64,000 bases of DNA from Mesorhizobium ventifaucium (lineage in GTDB: Bacteria; Pseudomonadota; Alphaproteobacteria; Rhizobiales; Rhizobiaceae), in the NCBI RefSeq assembly GCF_935822925.1, contig NZ_CAKXZS010000014.1:24814-88813 (forward strand). The letters are read 5' to 3'. Made by a program: the position numbers and the translations under genes. This document shows, one piece after another, positions 20,047 through 29,891 of this stretch. Under the pieces are notes generated by a model that did no database searches, was not told the DNA's origin, and was given only the letters and a program-made list of their open reading frames with translations. Within the stretch, counting starts at the first letter, position 1. Every line of letters begins with the position of its first letter.

Positions 20047-20920
20047 ATGCCCAGCATCGACAAGTCAGGTACATTCACTCTTGGCGACCGCTCCGTGAAG
20101 CGGCTCGGCTATGGCGCCATGCAACTCGCCGGACCCGGTGTTTTCGGCCCGCCTAACGATCATGACTCAGCCCTGGCCGTGCTGCGCGAAGCCGTCGCGC
20201 GTGGCGTCGACCATATCGACACCAGTGACTTCTACGGCCCACACGTCACCAACCGGCTCATCCGCGAAGCGCTCGCGCCCTATTCCGACGACCTCACCAT
20301 CGTCACCAAGATCGGCCGCCCGCCGCGGCGCCGATGGTTCATGGCTCCCCGCTTTCTCTCCCGAGGAGCTGGCCCAGGCGGTGCACGACAATCTGCGCAA
20401 TCTCGGGCTCGACGTGCTGGACGTGGTCAACCTCAGGATCACATTCCATGTGCATGGGCCCGCTGAAGGGTCGATAGAAGAACAATTCGCTGTGCTGGTC
20501 GGGCTGCAGCAAAAGGGTCTGGTGCGTCACATCGGGTTGAGTAATGCCACCTCGGCGCAGATAAAAGAAGCACGGCGGATCGCCGAGATCGTCTGCGTGC
20601 AGAACCAGTACAATCTGGCGCACAGGAGTGACGACGCGCTGATCGACGAACTTGCCCATGACGGCATCGCCTATGTGCCGTTCTTTCCGCTCGGCGGCTT
20701 CAACCCGCTACAGTCGTCTACCTTATCGGGCGTCGCTCAGCGTCTGGGCGCCACGCCCATGCAGGTCGCGCTCGCCTGGCTGCTCGGTCGCGCGCCAAAT
20801 ATCCTGCTCATCCCCGGCACCTCTTCCGTCGCGCATCTCCGGGAGAACCTCGCCGCGGCCGAACTCGATCTGCCGCAGGATGCCGTCAGGGAGTTGGACG
20901 GCGTGGCGATGGCTGCATGA
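20047..20920 (+). pseudogene. Aldo/keto reductase, frameshifted
   Basis: The first frame (MPSIDKSGTFTLGDRSVKRLGYGAMQL, D and Y in HIDTSDFYGP, then TIVTKIG) runs to about 20320. The second frame continues ARRGADGSWLPAFSPEELAQAV to LDGVAMAA at 20920. Joined, they make a normal aldo/keto reductase of about 290 residues with tetrad residues D, Y, K and H (VHGP). One extra C in the GGCCGCCCGCC run near 20322 breaks the frame. The lesion sits in a GC-rich run, so it could be a base-calling error. It is divergent from the LysR gene, whose likely target it is. Confidence 0.8.
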
Positions 20921-20952
20921 GGATTGGCGAAGAGCTACGCAGCTTCATAAGG

Positions 20953-20972
20953 AGGCCGCCTTCGGACGGCCT
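20953..20972 (+). terminator. Hairpin after the aldo/keto reductase
   Basis: AGGCCGCC/GACGGCCT arms with one mismatch and a TTCG loop are followed by a short T-rich stretch (TTCTTG). It lies 33 bases past the stop codon and is a plausible weak terminator. Confidence 0.6.
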
Positions 20973-20988
20973 TCTTGCTGCTCGGCTG

Positions 20989-21170
20989 TCACCCCACCCG
21001 CGCCTCCGGCGAGACCCCCCATCAAGGGGAGGTAGGAGGTCGCGGCAGTTCCCCACTCGCCGAACGGTCTGCAAAAGCCAGCCGGGTGACGGAACGATGG
21101 TCCGAATGTAAAGCGCGACGCTACCTCCCCTCGATGGGGAGGTCGGCGCGAAGCGCCGCCGGGTGGGGAA
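20989..21170. repeat. MITE-like element, copy 2
   Basis: This is a direct-orientation relative of the element at 18838-19014, with the same ends (TCACCCCACCCG ... CGGGTGGGG), the same inner CCCC/GGGG blocks and a matching centre (GAACGATGGTCCGAATGTAA). The two copies bracket the LysR/aldo-keto reductase module. Confidence 0.85.
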
Positions 21171-21187
21171 GCACCCACGTCGAATTT

Positions 21188-22246
21188 CTAATTGATGCTC
21201 GCCGTATTCGCCGGCTCCGCCGGCCGCGCGTCAGCTGAATAAGGCACGCGGTAGCCGTTCGCGGCCAGCCACTCGATCGCCGCTTTCGGCTCGTCGGTCT
21301 GGATGATGGTGGCGCCGCGCTCGGCCCAGAAGCCGTAGGTCTCGCGCGGCAGGCTGGCGAACACCGCCAGTTCATCGCCGCGACCGCCGGCAAGGAAGCC
21401 GCCCGGCTTGTTGACGATGGCGTAGGTATTGGCCCAGATGTGCCAGTCGCCCCTTATCGCCGCCGCGCGCATGCGCGGGCTGAACAGCGGCCCGCCGGTT
21501 TCGGTCAGCGTCTCCGCGCCGTCCCGCCAGTTGATCATCTCGACCGCGCGCGGCGAAAAGGCGCCGCTGACTTTCTCGGCGAAACCGGCGTCGCGAACCG
21601 CGTCGTCGGCAATGATCGGCATGAACTGGAAACCGCTGCCGATCGCACCCATGGCGGCCTTGACAGTGGTGATCCTGGCCGGATTCCACAGGTTTTCCTT
21701 GACGATCACCTGCTCGGCCATGTCAAGGTCACGCGCCACCGCGATCATGCCGGCCAGGCTGTCTACGTCCAGTTTGTTGTCGATGTTGATGAGGATCCTG
21801 TCCTTGGTCGCCATCAGCATTTCGCGCAGCGTCGAAACCGGCTCGTCGGTGACGGCGCCGGTGCCTTCGATCACCAGTCTGCAGGTCTTGAGTTCGGCCA
21901 CGGTGCGCTTGATCACCTCGCCCTTGCAGTTGGTCGTGCGGTCGAGCCAGCTGTCATGCATGACGACGAACTGGCCGTCCTTCGTGCGCCTGACGTCGAC
22001 CTCGACGATTTCGGCGCCAAGCGCGATCGATGCCTCGAGCGCGGCGATCGAGTTCTCCGCAAAGAGCGTCTTGCGGGCCTGCAGGCTGCCTGCGCGGTGT
22101 GCCGCCACCATGACATGGTCGCGCCACTGGTTGGCGTGTTCGAAACGGTCGAGAATCTGCCTGGCGCGTGTTTCGCCTGCCGATGCCGAGCCAGTGAACA
22201 GCACCGAGGCGGCGGCAAGCAGAAGGTTGAGCCAGATCGTTCGCAT
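21188..22246 (-). CDS. Exported glycerophosphodiester phosphodiesterase family protein
   Basis: This protein of about 352 residues starts with a Sec signal peptide (MRTIWLNLLLAAASVLFTGSASA, start 22246) followed by the GDPD TIM barrel: AAHRAGSLQARKTLFAENS, EIVEVDVRRTKDGQFVVMHD with the E-x-D metal ligands, and SWLDRTTNCKG. GDPDs split glycerophosphodiesters into glycerol-3-phosphate and an alcohol, here in the periplasm. The in-frame ATG at 22339 is rejected because it would bury the signal peptide; a GGGGCG ribosome site fits 22246. Confidence 0.88.
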   Translation of the reverse strand: MRTIWLNLLLAAASVLFTGSASAGETRARQILDRFEHANQWRDHVMVAAHRAGSLQARKTLFAENSIAALEASIALGAEIVEVDVRRTKDGQFVVMHDSWLDRTTNCKGEVIKRTVAELKTCRLVIEGTGAVTDEPVSTLREMLMATKDRILINIDNKLDVDSLAGMIAVARDLDMAEQVIVKENLWNPARITTVKAAMGAIGSGFQFMPIIADDAVRDAGFAEKVSGAFSPRAVEMINWRDGAETLTETGGPLFSPRMRAAAIRGDWHIWANTYAIVNKPGGFLAGGRGDELAVFASLPRETYGFWAERGATIIQTDEPKAAIEWLAANGYRVPYSADARPAEPANTASIN

Positions 22247-22602
22247 GAGAATCGCCCCTACCGGATGCAGACCCGGATAAGCGACGCACGTGACAGCCCA
22301 GTGAACGAAGCCGGCTTCGCAAATGCTTGCCGAGATCAATGCCGGCGTCCTGGCGGTCAGTGGCCGGCTTGGCGTGCTGAAACCTGCTCCGTTCCCGGGC
22401 TGACAGCCATTCCACGACAGGACGGCGAGCTACTTTCGGTTGTATTCATGCATATCTACGCAATTTCAGGGTTTGCTATGCGGGCTCACCTGGCAAGCAA
22501 GAAGTTGTGACCGAGCTCGAACGGCCATGGCCCTCGGAAGGGGTCGCATTTCTTAGAATTATATCCAATAAGGTTGCGCCTCGACGCACAGGAGATCGCT
22601 TC
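22247..22602. other. Divergent GDPD/agmatinase intergenic region
   Basis: The 356 bases hold no gene I can support. They must carry promoters for both sides. AGGAG at about 22590 is the agmatinase ribosome site. Confidence 0.4.
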
Positions 22603-23610
22603 ATGCCGAATACCAACATCGACCACGCCTTCACCGCCCGGGCCAGGACGGGTGCGTCCTTCGAGCCGACCTATGCCGGCGCTCTGTCGTTCATGCGACG
22701 CAAATACACGAAGGACGTGAAGGGCGCGGACGCGGTGGTGTGGGGCATCCCCTTCGACGCCGCCGTCACCAACCGGCCGGGCGCGCGTTTCGGACCGCAG
22801 GCGATTCGCCGCGCCTCGACCATCCTCGACAACGACCCGCAATACCCGTTTTCGCGCGATTTGTTCGAACATCTCGCCGTGGTCGACTATGGCGATTGCC
22901 TGCTCGACAGCGGCAATCACCAGAAGACGCCGGGAACGATCGAGCGCGAGGCGGCAAAGATCCTGAAATCCGGCGCCTTCCTGCTATCGCTCGGCGGCGA
23001 CCATTTCGTTACCTGGCCGCTGCTCAAGGCGCATGCCGCCATCCACGGTCCGCTCGCCATGGTGCAGTTCGACGCCCACCAGGACACCTGGCCGGACGAC
23101 GGCAAGCGCATCGATCACGGCTCCTTCGTCGGCCGTGCGGTCAAGGAGGGGATTATCGATCCCGACCGTTCGATCCAGATCGGCATCCGCACCCATGCGC
23201 CCGACACCTTCGGCATCAAGATCCTGTACGGCCACGAAGTCGAGGACATGCGCGCGTCCGATATCGCCTATGCCATCGTCGACCGCACCGGCGGCAAGAA
23301 GGCCTACGTCACTTTTGACATCGATTGCCTCGACCCGGCCTTCGCGCCCGGCACCGGCACACCGGTCGCCGGCGGGCCATCCTCGGCAAAAATCCTGTCG
23401 GTGCTGCGCCAGATCAATCAGGTCGATATCGTCGGCGCCGATGTCGTGGAGGTTGCGCCGGCCTATGATCACGCCGATATAACGGCAATTGCCGGGTCGA
23501 CGGTGGCCATGCACTATCTCGGGCTGCTGGCGGAACGAAAGGCCCGGCTCGAAGAGCTGAACAACGGCAATCACGCCGTCGCCGTATTGAATCAGGCAAG
23601 CGGCATCTAA
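22603..23610 (+). CDS. speB: Agmatinase
   Basis: This 335-residue ureohydrolase carries the binuclear manganese site: GGDHFVTWPLL, DAHQDTW and FDIDCLDPAFAPGTGTP, plus the family end GADVVEVAPAYDHADITA. It hydrolyses agmatine to putrescine and urea, or a related guanidino substrate. The start at 22603 has AGGAG 8 bases upstream. argC follows 24 bp downstream on the same strand. Related guanidinobutyrase or guanidinopropionase activity cannot be excluded from sequence. Confidence 0.88.
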   Translation: MPNTNIDHAFTARARTGASFEPTYAGALSFMRRKYTKDVKGADAVVWGIPFDAAVTNRPGARFGPQAIRRASTILDNDPQYPFSRDLFEHLAVVDYGDCLLDSGNHQKTPGTIEREAAKILKSGAFLLSLGGDHFVTWPLLKAHAAIHGPLAMVQFDAHQDTWPDDGKRIDHGSFVGRAVKEGIIDPDRSIQIGIRTHAPDTFGIKILYGHEVEDMRASDIAYAIVDRTGGKKAYVTFDIDCLDPAFAPGTGTPVAGGPSSAKILSVLRQINQVDIVGADVVEVAPAYDHADITAIAGSTVAMHYLGLLAERKARLEELNNGNHAVAVLNQASGI

Positions 23611-23634
23611 CATAACAGGAATTCAGGCAGGCAA

Positions 23635-24567
23635 ATGAAACCGAAAATCTTCATCGACGGCGAGCACGGCACCACCGGTCTCCAGATCAGGGCGCTGCTT
23701 GCCGAGCGCGGTGACCTGGAGATCATCTCGATTCCGACCGAGCGCCGCAAGGAACCGGCAGCCAGGGCCGAGTTCCTCAACGCCGCCGATGTCGCGATCC
23801 TGTGCCTGCCGGACGCAGCCGCGAAGGAAAGCGTCTCGCTGATCACCAACGACACGACAAGGGTTATCGACGCCTCGACCGCGCATCGCGTCGCCGAAGG
23901 CTGGGAATATGGTTTTGCCGAAATGGACAAGGCTCAGGCGCGCAAGATCGCTTCGGCGAAGCGCGTCACCAATCCAGGCTGCTGGCCGCAAGGCCCGATC
24001 GCGACGCTCAGGCCGCTGGTGGCGGCCGGGCTGTTGCCACCGGATTTTCCGGTTACCGTCAACGGCATCACGGGCTATTCGGGCGGCGGCCGGCCGATGA
24101 TCGAGGACTATGTCGCCAAGGGCGAGGATGCGTCGGAATTCCTGCCCTACGGGCTGACCCTGCAGCACAAGCACGTGCCAGAGCTCAGGACCTATGCGAA
24201 GCTGTCGCATGACCCGATCATGCAGCCGGCGGTCGGCAATTTCGCGCAAGGCATGATCACCGTGGTGCCGCTGCAGCTCGGCGGCCTCGACTATGTGCCG
24301 ACCGGCGCCGAGCTCCACGCGGCGATTGCCGACCATTTCGCCGCGATCGATGGCGGAGTGGTCGAGGTGGCGCCCTATGCGCAGCTGGAGCGCGTGCCGG
24401 AGATCGATCCCGAAATCTACAACGGCACCAACCGGATGATGCTCCATGTCTTCGCCAACGACGACAGGGCCCAGGCGCTGCTGCTCGCCGTCTACGACAA
24501 TCTCGGCAAGGGCGCCTCGGGTGCTGCCGTGCAGAACATGGATCTGATGCTCGGCCTCAGGCACTGA
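23635..24567 (+). CDS. argC: N-acetyl-gamma-glutamyl-phosphate reductase, short (type 2) form
   Basis: This 310-residue NADP-dependent arginine-biosynthesis enzyme has the N-terminal KIFIDGEHGTTGLQIRALL and the catalytic cysteine C116 in VTNPGCWPQGP. The substrate-binding block is GITGYSGGGRPMIEDY, and LQHKHVPEL supplies the catalytic histidine. It reduces N-acetylglutamyl phosphate to the semialdehyde. At 310 residues it is the short ArgC2 type found in alphaproteobacteria. It lies between agmatinase and an APH-type kinase with no gap to the latter. Confidence 0.95.
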   Translation: MKPKIFIDGEHGTTGLQIRALLAERGDLEIISIPTERRKEPAARAEFLNAADVAILCLPDAAAKESVSLITNDTTRVIDASTAHRVAEGWEYGFAEMDKAQARKIASAKRVTNPGCWPQGPIATLRPLVAAGLLPPDFPVTVNGITGYSGGGRPMIEDYVAKGEDASEFLPYGLTLQHKHVPELRTYAKLSHDPIMQPAVGNFAQGMITVVPLQLGGLDYVPTGAELHAAIADHFAAIDGGVVEVAPYAQLERVPEIDPEIYNGTNRMMLHVFANDDRAQALLLAVYDNLGKGASGAAVQNMDLMLGLRH

Positions 24568-25407
24568 ATGGACGCTCCGGCATTTCCAAGCCGCTGGAAG
24601 GTCACCGCGCCAGAACTGATCGCCGAGACGTTCAGCAGCCGCATCTGGAAGGTTTTTCGCGAGGACGGCTCGCCGGCGATCGTCAAGGCCCTCAAGGCTT
24701 TCGACGACGTCGAAGACGAATTGCGCGGCGCCTATTTTCTCGCCTGGCGGCGCGGCGAAGGCGCGGTACGGCTGCTCGGCCGCGACGGCCACTGCATGCT
24801 GCTCGAATATGCCGGTGAAACCTTGCTGTCGCAGGTTCTCGCGGAGCAGGGAGACAATGCCGCTACAGCAATCGCGGCCGAAGTGATGGCAAGACTGTTC
24901 TCGCCATCGGACCACCCTGCCCCACCGGATCTGCAGCCGCTGCGGGTACGGTTTTCCAGCCTGTTCAACAAGGCGAGGGTCGATCGCGACGCCGGCGAAA
25001 AGAGCCTCTACGTCGAAGCGGCTGCGACTGCGGAATGGCTGTTGGCCGATCCGGTCGACGTGCTGCCGCTGCATGGCGACCTGCATCACGACAACATCAT
25101 GCTGGGATCGCGCGGCTGGCTGGCGATCGATCCGAAGGGCGTTCTCGGCGATCCCGGCTTCGACGCGGCGAACATGTTCTACAATCCGCTCGACCGCGAC
25201 GACCTTTGCCGCGATCCTCGGCGAATTGCCGACATGGCCGAGATCTTCGCCAAGACGCTCGGCCAGACGCCGCCAGCCATTCTGGATCACGCCATCGCCT
25301 ATGGCTGCCTGTCGGCGTCATGGCATCATGAAGACGGCAATGCGATCGAGGAAAGCCGCGAATTGTCCATTGCCACGGCGATCAGGACGGTGCGGCTCAG
25401 CCTCTGA
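24568..25407 (+). CDS. APH(6)-like aminoglycoside/hydroxyurea phosphotransferase family kinase
   Basis: This 279-residue kinase-fold protein has the catalytic loop [14 protein letters not shown] with the Brenner motif H-G-D-x-x-x-x-N, followed by [20 protein letters not shown] carrying the metal-binding D. The N-terminal [15 protein letters not shown] and the overall pattern match the streptomycin 6-kinase/hydroxyurea family. The ATG directly abuts the argC TGA, so the two are translationally linked. It may phosphorylate a metabolite rather than a drug; resistance is not shown. Confidence 0.85.
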   Translation: MDAPAFPSRWKVTAPELIAETFSSRIWKVFREDGSPAIVKALKAFDDVEDELRGAYFLAWRRGEGAVRLLGRDGHCMLLEYAGETLLSQVLAEQGDNAATAIAAEVMARLFSPSDHPAPPDLQPLRVRFSSLFNKARVDRDAGEKSLYVEAAATAEWLLADPVDVLPLHGDLHHDNIMLGSRGWLAIDPKGVLGDPGFDAANMFYNPLDRDDLCRDPRRIADMAEIFAKTLGQTPPAILDHAIAYGCLSASWHHEDGNAIEESRELSIATAIRTVRLSL

Positions 25408-26488
25408 CGGCGATCTGGCTGGGCATGGGATAAGCGCCTTTGGTGCCGCGCCAATGCGCTGCGGCAAACCCCAGCAGGACAAGCGCGAATGCCTGATGCG
25501 TCAGCGCCATGTGCAGCGGCACCTGCATCAGCAACGTGCCGATGCCGATCAGGGCCTGCACCAGCACCAGCAGAAACAGCAGCGTCGCGCGGCGCGCATG
25601 CGTCCTGCCGGGCTGGCGGCGGTGCGTCGCGATCATGTGCCAAAGTGCTGCGACGAAAATCGCGTAGGCGCCGAGCCGGTGGATGAACTGGACCGTCTTC
25701 GGGCTCTCGAAGAAATTGCGCCATGCCGGCTCGAGGATCAATAGATCGCCTGGAATGAGCCTACCGTCCATCAGCGGCCAGGTGTTGTAGCTCAGGCCGG
25801 CATCGAGCCCGCCGACCAGCCCGCCGAGATAGATCTGGATCAGCGCCAGCAGCACCAGAAAGCCGGCCAGACGCTGGGTCGAACGGTCGGCGGCGGGTTC
25901 GGAGTGCGGGGCCAATCCACGCGCGACCACCATGGTCGCAGTGAAGATCAGCGCGGCCAGCGTCAGATGCGTCGCCAGCCGGTACGGGCTGACGGAGACC
26001 CGGTCGACCAGCCCTGACGCCACCATCCACCAGCCGATCGCGCCCTGCAGGCCGCCGAGAAGAAGAATCCCGATAAGCTTCGGTCCAAGGCCGCGCTCGA
26101 TGCGGCGTGTCGCCCAGAAAAACACCAGCGGCGCGGCGAACACCAGGCCGACACCGCGCGCCAGGATGCGGTGCAGCCATTCCCACCAGAAGATCGACTT
26201 GAACGCTTCGATGCTCATGCCCTTGTTAAGCTCGGCATATTGCGGGATCTGCTGGTAGCGCTGGAATTCCTCCTGCCATTCGGCGTCGTTGAGCGGCGGG
26301 ATGACGCCGTGAATCGGCTTCCATTCGGTGATCGAAAGGCCGGATTCGGTGAGCCTGGTGGCGCCGCCGACCAGCACCAGCACAAACAGCACCAGGAGCA
26401 CGACGTAGAGCCAGCCGCGCACCAGCGCCCGGTTACGCAGGTCACGATCGCGGGCCACGAAAGGCGCGGCAGCTGATATGGCAGCCAT
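25397..26488 (-). CDS. ctaA: Heme A synthase, COX15/CtaA type
   Basis: This inner-membrane protein of about 363 residues has roughly eight hydrophobic helices. It opens with [21 protein letters not shown], the COX15 signature, and carries conserved heme-ligand histidines in [28 protein letters not shown] and MALTHQAF. It oxidises heme O to heme A for cytochrome aa3 oxidase. The start at 26488 ([10 protein letters not shown]) is preferred; 26530 would add 14 residues. Its 3' end overlaps the APH gene by 11 bases, tail to tail. Confidence 0.93.
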   Translation of the reverse strand: MAAISAAAPFVARDRDLRNRALVRGWLYVVLLVLFVLVLVGGATRLTESGLSITEWKPIHGVIPPLNDAEWQEEFQRYQQIPQYAELNKGMSIEAFKSIFWWEWLHRILARGVGLVFAAPLVFFWATRRIERGLGPKLIGILLLGGLQGAIGWWMVASGLVDRVSVSPYRLATHLTLAALIFTATMVVARGLAPHSEPAADRSTQRLAGFLVLLALIQIYLGGLVGGLDAGLSYNTWPLMDGRLIPGDLLILEPAWRNFFESPKTVQFIHRLGAYAIFVAALWHMIATHRRQPGRTHARRATLLFLLVLVQALIGIGTLLMQVPLHMALTHQAFALVLLGFAAAHWRGTKGAYPMPSQIAVRG

Positions 26489-26640
26489 AGGCTTGTCCCG
26501 GCAGGTTGCAGTCGCGGATTGGTGAACCATCGCAATCCAACTGGCAAGACCGGACAGCGCGGCACGCCGTCGCGCCGCATCTTGCGGGTTGCGTGTCTCT
26601 TTTCTTGGGCCTAAGCGAAAGGGATCAACCGGATCGCGAA

Positions 26641-26859
26641 ATGCCCATTCGCCTGAAAAAGCTGATCGGAACAATCCTGCTGGTGGCGCTGGTCATCGTC
26701 TATGCGCTGGTCGCATCGATCGTGGCGGTTGCCCAACTGGCGGAATCGGGTCCATGGGCGCATTTCCTGTTCTTCCTGCTCAGCGGCATGCTCTGGGTGC
26801 TGCCGGCCATGGGCATCATCAAGTGGCTGATCCTGGAGCCGCCGCGGCCGAAGAACTGA
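26641..26859 (+). CDS. DUF2842 small membrane protein
   Basis: This 72-residue protein has two hydrophobic segments (about 8-30 and 42-64) and the sequence [18 protein letters not shown] followed by [15 protein letters not shown], typical of DUF2842 in alphaproteobacteria. Its function is unknown. It is divergent from ctaA, a neighbourhood I recall in other rhizobia, so a link to cytochrome oxidase assembly is possible but unproven. Confidence 0.85.
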   Translation: MPIRLKKLIGTILLVALVIVYALVASIVAVAQLAESGPWAHFLFFLLSGMLWVLPAMGIIKWLILEPPRPKN

Positions 26860-27274
26860 GGTTTGCTCGCCGCCGCCAGATGGTGAAGCCTGACGCCCGA
26901 GGCAAATCAGCGTGGTTTTCTGCCTTCCGTGTTGCCGATCGGAACGCAGCGCCAAGAGTGCTCATTGCCGAACACTACTCAGGCGTCCCGTTTGGGCCGA
27001 GAGCAGGCTCGGCAGATTCGGGCTGCGAATAATCGAATAATAAAGAGCGGACATTCAGGTTGGTGTGGGCATCGTCGTGGAGCCGAATGCTCGGCAGTAG
27101 GTCCTGGAGGTCCGAATGTCTCGACGGACGCCGGCTTCCCCGGCTCGGCCTTTAGGTAGAGCGGCAGCTTAAGGCGCAGCGGACGCAGGGTGGCTTCCCG
27201 GTGGAAATGATGTCACCCACACGCAGTAACAACTGGTTGAGATGCGAGACCAGAAACGCCAAGCAGCAGTGGCC
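26860..27274. other. Non-coding stretch at the left edge of the accessory region
   Basis: No frame here resembles a protein. The composition becomes less uniformly GC-rich than the core to the left, and every gene from here to 30603 is damaged, so I place the boundary of the accessory region here. Confidence 0.4.
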
Positions 27275-28455
27275 CTAGCGTCCCGCCGGTGAAGAAGCGG
27301 CCGGCCGTAGCGAAGGGGTCTGGTGCAAGGCCGCGACCGCGACATAATCGCGCGTAGCAGGCAGACCGAAAGTGATGTCGGACGCCCATGCCATGTTGGC
27401 CATGTAGCTCTGAAGCCTCGCGAAAGCGGCCTTGTAAGAGTCATCCGGCAATTGGGAATTTGTCACTATCGAATGCGCGCGCTGCCGAAACTGGAGGGGA
27501 CTGCACCCGAAACGCTCTCGAAACCGGTGGTAGAACAAGGAGGGATTTCCAATCCCACGAGCGGACATGATGTTCAAAACCGTCTCGGTTGTCGTCAGAA
27601 GATCTTCCACCACGGCGTCTATCTTGATGCTTTGCACGTAGTCTCGGAAGCTGATGCCGGTACGCGCCCTGAAAAGGCGCGACAAATGGCTCACCGTAAC
27701 ACCCTCCGCGTCAGCAAGCTCGCCAAGCGATGGCGCAGGACGGAGGCGACCCAAACTGTCCATGATCTGCAATATGCGATCGCGGCCGCTCCCTCGCGGC
27801 TCGCGGCGCTGATGATCGATCGGCTCCCACGGTATGAAGCGGTGAATGTAGCAGCTCAGCCCCGTCGCCATCGCACCCCGCACGACTGCTCGTCAGGCCT
27901 TCGCGTATCGCTGAGAATCATGCGCGCCACGAATGCCTTGATCGGCAGGATCATTCGTTGAAACGGCTTACTGTGCAGAAAGCTTTTGCAGCGATAGGAA
28001 CGTTCCGCGAAACCCAGAAGACCAAGCCTCTCATAATGCGAAACATCAAGATGAACACCGCAGATGAGTGAATCGGCCGAAAGGGACACCGAATTGTGCG
28101 TTTCATCTGCGTTGATGATCATCAGATCGTCTTCGTGCATCAGACAGGGCCGCCCTTCCACTACGATTCGCGCGGTTCCCCTCAGCACCAAAAGGATCTC
28201 CATTTCCGGATGCCAGTGAAAAGGGATGTCGCTGGCACCGTGAATAAAAGGCCTAGCCCGCGAGATGCCGTCGAGGTCGAGTTGTTGAAGCCCATGGTTG
28301 ACGCCATACCGGCGCTCTCCGGCCAAGGCACCCACAACTATCGCGTCACGCTCCGACATCCCAAACACCTTGCACAGAAATATCAAAAAGTGACGTTCAA
28401 CGAGGTCACATACTGCATCTATCGATTGGCGCGGTAGTGCAATAGTGTTGCCCAA
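27275..28455 (-). pseudogene. AraC-family regulator, frameshifted
   Basis: The upstream frame (28455 to about 27870) encodes a cupin sensor domain of AraC regulators: HGASDIPFHWHPEMEILLVLRG, HEDDLMIINADETHNSV. The other frame, from about 27883 down to 27275, encodes the paired HTH domain: LADAEGVTVSHLSRLFRARTGISF and NIMSARGIGNPSLFYHRFRERFGCSPLQFR. Together they form one cupin-HTH regulator of about 390 residues broken by a one-base indel near 27870-27885. It is divergent from the DUF2332 gene, which it may once have controlled. Confidence 0.8.
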
Positions 28456-28582
28456 AACGGCTTGGTCAAGGGCGTTCGGCCTCTGGCGATCAGATTCGCA
28501 TCACGGAGGGAGTGCCCGGCCTAAGAACGGCAATTGTCAAATTGGAGCTGTCATCGTGCCGGCCGGCAGCAGGCATGGCTTT

Positions 28583-29572
28583 ATGGGCGAGGAGGGCTTG
28601 GCCGAAATCTCAGCCCGATACATTCGCTTCGCCGATACGGAGGCTCGCGGTCGGTCGCCGCTATACGAGGAGTTGGCTCGTGCGGTCGCAGGCGACCGGG
28701 AAACACTCGGCTTCCTGTCGACCCTCCCGGACGTGAAGCGGCAACCCAACCTTCTGCTCGCCGCGGTGCGTCACCTGTTCGGCACGCCGACAGGATGGAA
28801 CGAATTTCGCCAGGCGCTTCTGGCGCAGCCCGAGCCTGTGCGCTCGCTCATGCTCGAGCGCTCGACGCAAACCAACGAGCCGGGAAGGTGCGCCACACTG
28901 CTGCCCGTCCTGGCGCGCCTGCCGCAGCCGCTGGCCCTCCTGGAGGTCGGGACCTCCGCTGGGCTCTGCCTCATGCCCGACCTCTACGGCTACGACTACG
29001 GGCGCAAGGTGATCCGCGCACCCGAGATGGCCTCGGAGCCGCCTGTCTTCCGATGCTCCGCCAGCGAGACAACGCCATTGCCGACGGCCTCGCCGTAGGT
29101 CGTCTGGGGGGCAGGGTTGGACCTGAGCCCGATCGATGCTTCGGACGCCTCGCAAGTGGCATGGCTTGAGACACTGGTCTGGCCGGAGCAGACGGCGCGG
29201 CTTGCCAATCTGCGGGCCGCTCTAAAGATCGCTGCCACAGTCAAGCCTCGGGTGGTGAAGGGCGACCTGCGTGGGGGCGATCTCGTGCGGCTCTGCAGCG
29301 AGGCGCCGAAGGACGCTACCCTCGTCGTCTTTCACACAGCCGTTGTCGACTATGTCTCCGACCTCGCAGATCGAGAGGCCTTCGCTGAGCAGGTGATGCG
29401 TCTCTCTCCGTATTGGGTATCGAACGAGTTCCCTCGCGTATTCCCGTCCATCGCCACACGCGCCGGAACAAGCTGGCCACCCGGCCGCTTCCTCCTAACT
29501 GTGAACGGCTCCCCTGTCGCTTGGACGGACCCGCATGGCGCCTCGCTCGAATGGATCGCGGACGAGGCGTAG
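28583..29572 (+). pseudogene. DUF2332 protein with an in-frame TAG
   Basis: One reading frame from MGEEGLAEISARYIRFAD (28583) to EWIADEA (29572) matches DUF2332 along its whole length: GRSPLYEELARAVAGD, KRQPNLLLAAVRHL, LALLEVGTSAGLCLMPD, then VVWGAGLDLSPIDASD. One TAG codon at 29096-29098 interrupts it just before VVWGAG, where homologues usually have an acidic or other sense codon. Apart from that stop the length (about 329 codons) is normal. The role of the family is unknown. A nonsense mutation or a base error explains it equally well. Confidence 0.8.
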
Positions 29573-29891
29573 GCGGCTGGTAATGACAACGTCTCCAACC
29601 GCTCGCCCAAGGTCTATAGGTCCGCCTCGAGCCGTTGCGCGAAGGGCAGCTTGAAGGAGCGCCATGAAGGTCGTCTAATGGCGCAACCTTCCGGTTCACG
29701 AACCGGAAAGTCTGACCCGTTCGAGACCTTTCGGAGCCTATATCTGTTCCCAAAACCGGACATTGAGCGCAACCAGCGCCCATGACCGCTTGCGGACCTT
29801 GAGCAGCAACGAACGAACGGCGGCTTTCAGCACAATCGGTCTTTGAGGACAGACGGCCGGGACGACTGGAGTTGCCAATAACGCTATGCGA
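29573..29891. other. Gap between two broken genes
   Basis: About 320 bases without a frame that resembles a protein. No repeat or RNA structure stood out. Confidence 0.4.

Noticed and set aside
23623..25290. 555-codon open frame antisense to argC and the APH gene
   Set aside because: Same shadow effect over two well-recognised genes; no family features.
26929..27159. 76-codon plus-strand frame after DUF2842
   Set aside because: Ser/Gly/Arg-rich translation with no motif or ribosome site.
29096..29098. Recoded amber codon (pyrrolysine or suppression)
   Set aside because: No pyl genes or context signals; a nonsense mutation or base error is simpler.
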